Source: Pseudomonas sp. H1h (lineage in GTDB: Bacteria; Pseudomonadota; Gammaproteobacteria; Pseudomonadales; Pseudomonadaceae). From it: a DNA stretch of 64,000 nt. Each line of letters opens with the position of its first letter. The first letter of the stretch is position 1. The DNA lies in assembly GCF_000633255.1 (NCBI RefSeq), contig NZ_AYMJ01000002.1, forward strand, positions 173,509 through 237,508, in the 5' to 3' direction. Under the pieces are notes generated by a model. That model was given only the letters and a program-made list of their open reading frames with translations. It was not told the DNA's origin and did not search any database. Positions 57,339 through 64,000 of the stretch are shown piece by piece. The position numbers and the translations under genes are program-made.

Positions 57339-57663
57339 TGTGCTTACCCACAATTAAGCACATTGACGGCTTGACTTGGAGAGGGCGAAACAGAAGAATC
57401 CAAAGTCCGCTGTAGAGGGACTGCCAGAAGCAGACCCACTCGGTAGATCATGAGGCGCATATCCGCGTCGACCTGTTACACCCGCAACGCGTTACCTCGC
57501 GCTGGGTGGGAAAGGCCCGCAACACTTGGGACGATCCCAATACTTGCTCAGTCAGTGCTGACGTAGTCGGCGACCACCGTCGCTCATGCTCTGCCGAGAA
57601 GTAAACCTATTAAGACCCGCCCCTTTTTGTGGACGGTATTCTGGCGTTTTAGAGGTGAACAAC
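57339..57663 (+). promoter_or_regulatory. Operator-like inverted repeat and long leader of ilvIHC
   Basis: TGTGCTTA-N8-TAAGCACA (57339-57362) is a perfect inverted repeat just before TTGACT (57371)-N17-AAGAAT (57394). A transcript from there would have a leader of about 255 bases. It contains a 38-codon ORF (57450-57566) ending in a stretch relatively rich in Ile/Leu/Val and hairpins such as TTGGGA-CGA-TCCCAA. Promoter and role are inferred. Confidence 0.45.
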
Positions 57664-59388
57664 GTGGAGCTTTTATCTGGCGGTGAGATGCTCGTCCGCT
57701 TCTTGCGTGACGAAGGCGTCAAATATATCTACGGGTACCCGGGTGGTGCTCTCCTTCATGTTTACGATGCCCTGTTCAAAGAACCGGAAGTGACCCACAT
57801 CCTGGTTCGTCACGAACAAGCGGCTACCCATATGGCTGACGGCTACGCCCGTGCCACCGGTAAAGCCGGCGTGGTATTGGTGACTTCCGGTCCAGGCGCC
57901 ACAAACGCCATCACCGGTATCGCCACCGCCTATATGGATTCGATTCCTATGGTGATCATTTCCGGTCAGGTGCCAAGCACCATGGTCGGCACCGACGCGT
58001 TCCAGGAAACCGACATGATCGGTATCTCCCGGCCGATCGTGAAGCACAGCTTCATGATCAAGCACGCCTCGGAAATCCCGGAAGTCATGAAGAAGGCGTT
58101 CTACCTGGCGCAATCCGGTCGTCCGGGCCCGGTCGTGGTCGATATCCCGAAAGACATGACCAACCCGGCCGAGAAGTTCGAATACGTCTTCCCGAAAAAA
58201 GCCAAGCTGCGCTCCTACAGCCCGGCCGTTCGCGGTCACTCCGGGCAAATCCGCAAGGCGGCAGAAATGCTCCTGGCGGCCAAGCGTCCGGTCATGTACT
58301 CCGGTGGTGGCGTGATCCTCGGCAATGGTTCCGCCCCGCTGACCGAACTGGCAAAAATGCTCAACCTGCCAGTGACCAACACCTTGATGGGCCTGGGCGG
58401 TTTCCCAGGCACCGACCGTCAGTTCATCGGCATGCTCGGCATGCACGGCAGCTACACCGCCAACCTGGCGATGCACCATGCCGACGTGATCCTGGCTGTC
58501 GGCGCGCGTTTCGATGACCGTGTGATCAACGGCGCGGCAAAGTTCTGCCCGAACGCCAAGATCATCCACATCGACATCGACCCTGCTTCGATCTCCAAGA
58601 CCATCAAGGCCGACGTGCCAATCGTTGGCCCGGTGGAGAGCGTCCTGACCGAAATGGTCGCGATCCTCAAGGAAATCGGCGAGACCCCGAACAAGGAGTC
58701 CGTTGCCAGTTGGTGGAAGCAAGTCGATGAATGGCGCGGTGATCGCGGCCTGTTCCCTTATGAAAAGGGCGACGGCAGCCTGATCAAGCCGCAGACCGTG
58801 ATCGAGACCCTGTGCGAAGTGACCAAGGGCGATGCCTTCATCACTTCCGACGTGGGCCAGCACCAGATGTTCGCTGCGCAGTACTACACGTTCAACAAGC
58901 CGAATCGCTGGATCAACTCCGGCGGTCTGGGCACCATGGGCTTCGGTTTTCCGGCGGCCATGGGCATCAAGTTGAGCTTCCCGGATGACGACGTTGCCTG
59001 CGTCACCGGCGAAGGCAGCATCCAGATGAACATTCAGGAGCTGTCGACCTGCCTGCAATACGGCTTGCCAGTGAAAATCGTCATCCTGAACAACGGCGTT
59101 CTGGGGATGGTTCGTCAGTGGCAGGACATGAGCTACGGCAGTCGTCACTCGCACTCTTATATGGAGTCGCTGCCTGACTTCGTCAAACTGGCTGAAGCCT
59201 ACGGTCACGTCGGCGTGCGCATCACCGATTCGAAAGATTTGAAGTCGAAGATGGAAGAAGCGTTCGCCATGAAAGATCGTCTGGTGGTGATCGATATTTC
59301 GGTCGATACCAGCGAGCACGTCTATCCGATGCAGATCAAAGACGGCTCCATGCGCGATATGTGGCTGAGCAAGACGGAGCGTACTTAA
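57664..59388 (+). CDS. ilvI: Acetolactate synthase 3 large subunit
   Basis: A 574-residue ThDP- and FAD-dependent enzyme forming acetolactate/acetohydroxybutyrate, first common step of valine, leucine and isoleucine synthesis. Markers: [32 protein letters not shown] (catalytic Glu), and ThDP-Mg motif [14 protein letters not shown]. Start GTG at 57664, with GAGGTG seven bases upstream; the longer frame from 57586 is unlikely. Confidence 0.95.
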   Translation: MELLSGGEMLVRFLRDEGVKYIYGYPGGALLHVYDALFKEPEVTHILVRHEQAATHMADGYARATGKAGVVLVTSGPGATNAITGIATAYMDSIPMVIISGQVPSTMVGTDAFQETDMIGISRPIVKHSFMIKHASEIPEVMKKAFYLAQSGRPGPVVVDIPKDMTNPAEKFEYVFPKKAKLRSYSPAVRGHSGQIRKAAEMLLAAKRPVMYSGGGVILGNGSAPLTELAKMLNLPVTNTLMGLGGFPGTDRQFIGMLGMHGSYTANLAMHHADVILAVGARFDDRVINGAAKFCPNAKIIHIDIDPASISKTIKADVPIVGPVESVLTEMVAILKEIGETPNKESVASWWKQVDEWRGDRGLFPYEKGDGSLIKPQTVIETLCEVTKGDAFITSDVGQHQMFAAQYYTFNKPNRWINSGGLGTMGFGFPAAMGIKLSFPDDDVACVTGEGSIQMNIQELSTCLQYGLPVKIVILNNGVLGMVRQWQDMSYGSRHSHSYMESLPDFVKLAEAYGHVGVRITDSKDLKSKMEEAFAMKDRLVVIDISVDTSEHVYPMQIKDGSMRDMWLSKTERT

Positions 59389-59390
59389 TC

Positions 59391-59882
59391 ATGCGGCACA
59401 TTATTTCCCTGCTTCTGGAAAACGAACCCGGCGCTCTGTCTCGCGTAGTCGGCCTGTTCTCGCAGCGCAACTACAACATCGAAAGCCTGACCGTGGCCCC
59501 GACCGAAGACCCGACCCTGTCGCGTCTGACGCTGACCACCGTTGGCCACGATGAAATCATCGAGCAGATCACCAAAAACCTGAACAAGCTGATCGAAGTG
59601 GTCAAGCTGGTGGACCTGTCGGAAAGCGCTCACATCGAGCGCGAGCTGATGCTGGTCAAGGTCAAGGCCACTGGCGCCCAGCGCGCCGAGATCAAACGCA
59701 CCACCGATATTTACCGTGGACAGATCGTCGATGTCAGTGCCAGCGTGTATACCGTTCAATTGACCGGTACCAGCGACAAGCTCGACAGCTTCATTCAGTC
59801 CATCGGCACCGCATCGATTCTGGAAACCGTCCGCAGCGGCGTGACCGGCATTGCCCGCGGCGACAAAGTACTCAGCATCTAA
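59391..59882 (+). CDS. ilvH: Acetolactate synthase small subunit
   Basis: A 163-residue regulatory subunit with an N-terminal ACT domain (MRHIISLLLENEPGALSRVVGLFSQRNYNIESLTV) that binds valine for feedback inhibition. Two bases follow the ilvI stop. Confidence 0.96.
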   Translation: MRHIISLLLENEPGALSRVVGLFSQRNYNIESLTVAPTEDPTLSRLTLTTVGHDEIIEQITKNLNKLIEVVKLVDLSESAHIERELMLVKVKATGAQRAEIKRTTDIYRGQIVDVSASVYTVQLTGTSDKLDSFIQSIGTASILETVRSGVTGIARGDKVLSI

Positions 59883-59921
59883 ACCAAATTAGCGAATGGC
59901 CTGAACGGCCTGGATATATAG

Positions 59922-60947
<1,026 letters not shown>

Positions 60948-60965
60948 GTCGTCGTTCCTTGTATG

Positions 60966-60993
60966 AAAAAACGCGGCCTCGGCCGCGTTTTTT
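60966..60993 (+). terminator. Terminator of ilvIHC
   Basis: AAAAACGCGGCC-TC-GGCCGCGTTTTTT hairpin 19 bases after the ilvC stop, with A- and T-runs flanking (may work in both directions). Confidence 0.92.
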
Positions 60994-61095
60994 CGTTTGA
61001 GCCGGCGCTTCTGGTATAAAGCTGCAGCGTTTGTGGCCGAACCGTCGTCCCAGACACCTGTCGAAACTTTCCAAATACGTTGCAAGGTAATGTCC

Positions 61096-61953
61096 ATGAG
61101 CGAACGTCCCGAAGAGCCGAACCAGGCTTCTGACGCCGAAAGCCTGCTGCCCATCGATGAACACGTCGAGGAAGGGCACGACGCAGAAGGTCGTAAAGTC
61201 CGGCATCGTGGTATCTATCTGCTGCCGAACCTGTTCACCACTGCGAACCTGTTTGCAGGGTTTTATTCCATCATCAACTCGATGAGTGCCCAGGCTGCCT
61301 TGAGCGCCGGGGACGCTACCAACGCGAGCAAGTATTTCGCCTTCGCCGCGATCGCGATTTTCGTCGCCATGGTGCTCGACGGTCTCGATGGCCGTGTCGC
61401 GCGCATGACTAATACGCAAAGCGCATTCGGTGCCGAGTATGACTCGCTCTCCGACATGGTTGCCTTTGGTGTGGCGCCGGCGCTGCTGGCCTTCGGCTGG
61501 GCGCTGGGCGACATGGGTAAGGTCGGCTGGATGGTCGCCTTCATCTATGTGGCCGGTGCGGCGTTGCGTCTGGCGCGTTTCAACACTCAGGTCGGTACAG
61601 CTGACAAGCGCTACTTCATCGGTCTGGCCAGCCCGGCGGCTGCAGGCGTGGTGGCGGGGATTGTCTGGGCGTTCAGCGACTACGGAATCCAGGGTTCTAA
61701 GATGTCGTTCCTGGTCGCCTTGATGGTGGCGGCTGCCGGCATGCTGATGGTCAGCAACATCAAGTACAACAGCTTCAAGGAACTGGATTTGAAGGGCCGT
61801 GTGCCTTTCGTGGCGATCCTTGCAGTGGTGCTGGTGTTCGCTGTGGTCTTCAGTGATCCACCGCGAATTCTGCTGCTGGTGTTCCTCGCTTACGCCGCTT
61901 CCGGCCCGGTGCAATACCTGTTGCGTCTTCGTCGTCACAAAAACGCCGAGTGA
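61096..61953 (+). CDS. pssA: PssA, CDP-diacylglycerol-serine O-phosphatidyltransferase
   Basis: A 285-residue membrane enzyme with the CDP-alcohol phosphotransferase motif DGLDGRVARMTNTQSAFGAEYDSLSD (D..DG..AR....G...D...D) and about eight membrane helices. It makes phosphatidylserine, precursor of phosphatidylethanolamine. ATG at 61096 has AAGG eight bases upstream; ATG two codons earlier is too close to it. Confidence 0.93.
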   Translation: MSERPEEPNQASDAESLLPIDEHVEEGHDAEGRKVRHRGIYLLPNLFTTANLFAGFYSIINSMSAQAALSAGDATNASKYFAFAAIAIFVAMVLDGLDGRVARMTNTQSAFGAEYDSLSDMVAFGVAPALLAFGWALGDMGKVGWMVAFIYVAGAALRLARFNTQVGTADKRYFIGLASPAAAGVVAGIVWAFSDYGIQGSKMSFLVALMVAAAGMLMVSNIKYNSFKELDLKGRVPFVAILAVVLVFAVVFSDPPRILLLVFLAYAASGPVQYLLRLRRHKNAE

Positions 61954-62016
61954 TGTAATTTCCCGCATACTCCGCAGTCTATGGGTGCATCTGTCCTCCA
62001 AAGCTGCGGAGTTGCC

Positions 62017-63030
62017 ATGCTGATCAAAATCCCCAAAGCGTCCGACTGCCATGAGTCGGATGTCACGCCTGAATCCATTTATCTTTCTCGTCGACAATTG
62101 CTCGGAGCTACTGCGACCGGCATCGCCGTGAGCAGCATGCCGCGTTGGGCTGTCGCAGAAGATACGGCGCGCTACGCCGACGTCGAGTCGGGCAAGGCGC
62201 CTGCCTGGTTTAAAGAAAAGCTGCCTTCCACCAAGTGGGGCGCAGTCAACGTCAAGGATGAGGCGATCACGCCTTACAAAGACGCGACCCACTACAACAA
62301 CTTCTATGAGTTCGGTACCGACAAGGGCGATCCGGCAGCCAATGCCGGTTCGCTGAAAACCGAGCCGTGGAGCGTGGTGGTGGACGGGGAGGTGGGGAAG
62401 CCCGGACGCTATGCGCTGGAAGACTTCATGAAACCGTACCAGTTGGAGGAGCGTATCTATCGCCTTCGCTGCGTTGAGGCCTGGTCGATGGTTATTCCGT
62501 GGATCGGTTTTCCGATCTCTGCGCTGCTCAAGCAGGTCGAACCGACCTCTAACGCCAAGTACATTCGTTTTGAGACCCTGCAGGATCCCAAGAGCATGCC
62601 CGGTCAGCGGTCTGGTTTTGCCTTGATTGACTGGCCATATGTAGAAGGCTTGCGCCTGGACGAGGCGATGAACCCCTTGACGATTCTGGCCGTTGGCATG
62701 TATGGCCGCGAATTGCCAAATCAGAACGGTGCGCCGTTACGCTTGGTAGTGCCGTGGAAGTACGGGTTCAAAAGTGTCAAATCCATTGTGCGTATCAGTC
62801 TGGTTAGCGAGCAGCCGAAGACAACCTGGCAGAGCATCGCGGCGGATGAGTACGGCTTCTATGCCAACGTTAACCCGACTGTGGATCACCCGCGCTGGAC
62901 TCAGGCGCGGGAGCGTCGGCTGCCCAACAGCTTGTTTAAGCCGAATGTGCGCGATACCCGGATGTTCAATGGTTATTCCGATGAAGTGGCTTCTTTATAT
63001 ACAGGGCTCGATCTGCGGAAGAACTACTGA
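62017..63030 (+). CDS. msrP: MsrP, periplasmic methionine sulfoxide reductase catalytic subunit
   Basis: A 337-residue molybdopterin enzyme with a Tat signal ([17 protein letters not shown]). The Moco-binding Cys is in [19 protein letters not shown]. Repairs oxidised methionines in the periplasm with electrons from MsrQ. Overlaps msrQ by one base (TGATG). Confidence 0.95.
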   Translation: MLIKIPKASDCHESDVTPESIYLSRRQLLGATATGIAVSSMPRWAVAEDTARYADVESGKAPAWFKEKLPSTKWGAVNVKDEAITPYKDATHYNNFYEFGTDKGDPAANAGSLKTEPWSVVVDGEVGKPGRYALEDFMKPYQLEERIYRLRCVEAWSMVIPWIGFPISALLKQVEPTSNAKYIRFETLQDPKSMPGQRSGFALIDWPYVEGLRLDEAMNPLTILAVGMYGRELPNQNGAPLRLVVPWKYGFKSVKSIVRISLVSEQPKTTWQSIAADEYGFYANVNPTVDHPRWTQARERRLPNSLFKPNVRDTRMFNGYSDEVASLYTGLDLRKNY

Positions 63031-63641
63031 TGCGATATCCATACTGGCGTGTAGGTGTTTTCATCGTGGCGGCGATCTGGCCATTGCTTTGGTTCTATCA
63101 GGCGTTCGCGGATTTGCTCGGTCCCGATCCTGGCAAAGTGCTGGTCGATCGGCTGGGGTTGGGGACATTGGTGCTGCTGTTGATTACATTGGCCATGACG
63201 CCTCTGCAGAAGTTGACGGGGTGGGCGGGGTGGATTGCTGTTCGCCGTCAGTTGGGATTGTGGTGTTTTGCTTATGTGGTTTTGCACTTGTGCAGCTATA
63301 TGGCATTTATTCTGGGCTTCGACTGGTCTCAGTTGGGCGTGGAGCTGCGTAAGCGTCCGTACATTATTGTTGGCACGCTGGGTTTTCTCAGCTTGTTGGC
63401 GTTGGCGGTAACGTCCAATCGCTACAGTCAGCGTCGTTTGGGTGTGCGCTGGAAGAAGTTGCATCGGTTGGCTTACGTGATTCTGGGCCTGGGATTACTG
63501 CACATGCTGTGGATCGTGCGTGCAGACCTTAAGGAGTGGACGATCTATGCCTTTATAGGTGCAGTGCTTTTACTGCTGCGTGTACCTATGGTTGCACGAC
63601 GAATCCGGCGATTGTCGGCTAAAAAGCAGGTTTTGCAATAA
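63030..63641 (+). CDS. msrQ: MsrQ, heme b membrane subunit of the MsrPQ system
   Basis: A 203-residue YedZ-family protein with six membrane helices and conserved His ([39 protein letters not shown]) that bind heme, passing electrons from quinones to MsrP. Directly coupled to msrP. Confidence 0.94.
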   Translation: MRYPYWRVGVFIVAAIWPLLWFYQAFADLLGPDPGKVLVDRLGLGTLVLLLITLAMTPLQKLTGWAGWIAVRRQLGLWCFAYVVLHLCSYMAFILGFDWSQLGVELRKRPYIIVGTLGFLSLLALAVTSNRYSQRRLGVRWKKLHRLAYVILGLGLLHMLWIVRADLKEWTIYAFIGAVLLLLRVPMVARRIRRLSAKKQVLQ

Positions 63642-63656
63642 AACTGAAATTAACGG

Positions 63657-63684
63657 TTGACGGCAGATTCTGGAGGTCTATAAT
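63657..63684 (+). promoter_or_regulatory. Tandem stable-RNA promoter 1
   Basis: TTGACG (63657-63662), 16-base spacer, TATAAT (63679-63684), followed by CGCCCC. Confidence 0.75.
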
Positions 63685-63859
63685 TCGCCCCACTTCCGGC
63701 GCAGTCGAAACGTAAAACTCCTTGAAATTCAAAGAGTTACGCAGTTTTCGACAGCGGCTTGCTTCAGTTCATCGAAGCCTGGGAGGAGTTGAAAATGTCG
63801 GCATGTCTGGCGCTTTTAACGGTTCGATCTTCTCGGTCGAAAGCGGTGAAAAAAGGGTG

Positions 63860-63887
63860 TTGACAATAGCGAGTAACGCTGTAGAAT
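63860..63887 (+). promoter_or_regulatory. Tandem stable-RNA promoter 2
   Basis: TTGACA (63860-63865), 16-base spacer, TAGAAT (63882-63887), then a GC-rich discriminator CGCCTC. The surrounding leader resembles the upstream region of Pseudomonas rRNA operons. Confidence 0.8.
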
Positions 63888-63969
63888 TCGCCTCCCGCTA
63901 ACGAGAGATCGGAAGCGCAAGTGGTTGAAGTTGTTGAAGAAATCTTCGAAAACTTCTGAAAATAATCAC

Positions 63970-63997
63970 TTGACAGCAAGTGAGGCTGCTGTAGAAT
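63970..63997 (+). promoter_or_regulatory. Tandem stable-RNA promoter 3, reaching the window edge
   Basis: TTGACA (63970-63975), 16-base spacer, TAGAAT (63992-63997), then GCG at the edge. Only about 359 non-coding bases lie after msrQ; no gene is seen in them, including the 71-codon antisense frame. Confidence 0.8.
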
Positions 63998-64000
63998 GCG

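Noticed and set aside
57586..57663. Longer ilvI start at the ATG at 57586
   Set aside because: The extra residues do not match acetolactate synthases, while GTG at 57664 has a ribosome-binding site and gives the usual N-terminus.
63764..63979. 71-codon minus-strand ORF at the right edge
   Set aside because: It crosses two rRNA-type promoters and shows no ribosome-binding site or known domain.

Overview
This is chromosomal DNA from a Pseudomonas of the P. fluorescens group. It is GC-rich, almost every gene has its best match in my memory among Pseudomonas core proteins, and gene order follows the P. aeruginosa type IV pilus, cbrAB, pan, prrF/heme and ilv-msrPQ neighbourhoods. P. fluorescens-type REP palindromes fill many intergenic gaps. 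I see no insertion sequence, integrase, prophage or CRISPR array. The window looks like ordinary core genome, and its most interesting content is regulatory DNA and small RNAs.

Layout: (1) 1-9 kb: the 3' end of pilY1, pilE, thiO, then leftward pilS-pilR, a small Zn-ribbon protein and bamD, and rightward rluD-pgeF. (2) 9-12.5 kb: clpB behind a sigma-32-type promoter and a four-tRNA cluster (Asn, Pro, Lys, Pro). (3) 12.5-21.7 kb: ndh with small companion genes, then the pilB-pilC-pilD-coaE-yacG operon divergent from pilA, which has a sigma-54-like promoter. (4) 21.7-28 kb: a BON-domain secreted protein with its own sigma-54-like promoter, a DUF2845/DUF748 pair, an RlmI-like methyltransferase and an MpaB-type protein. 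(5) 28-43.5 kb: all leftward, dksA, gluQ, cbrX-cbrA-cbrB, the small RNA CrcZ, pcnB-folK, panB-panC-panD, pgi and acsA. (6) 43.8-51.7 kb: an aminotransferase, sfsA, a Rieske protein, a hemin ABC transporter with a ChaN-like lipoprotein, the iron-responsive small RNA PrrF, a cNMP-binding protein and small genes. (7) 51.7-64 kb: a phosphotransferase/kinase fusion, PBP1b, a TPR lipoprotein, ilvI-ilvH-ilvC, pssA and msrP-msrQ. At the right edge lie three tandem sigma-70 promoters that closely resemble the leader of an rRNA operon whose 16S gene would begin just outside the window.

Functional themes: type IV pilus assembly and its PilS/PilR control; carbon catabolite control, where CbrA/CbrB would drive CrcZ, CrcZ would titrate Hfq/Crc, and a CA motif overlaps the acsA ribosome-binding site in the same window; iron and heme homeostasis (two Fur-box-like sites, hemin transporter, PrrF); and pantothenate/CoA, branched-chain amino acid and envelope biogenesis. 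Product names come from recognising protein sequence features by eye; promoters, operators and small RNA ends are inferred from sequence patterns and are unverified.
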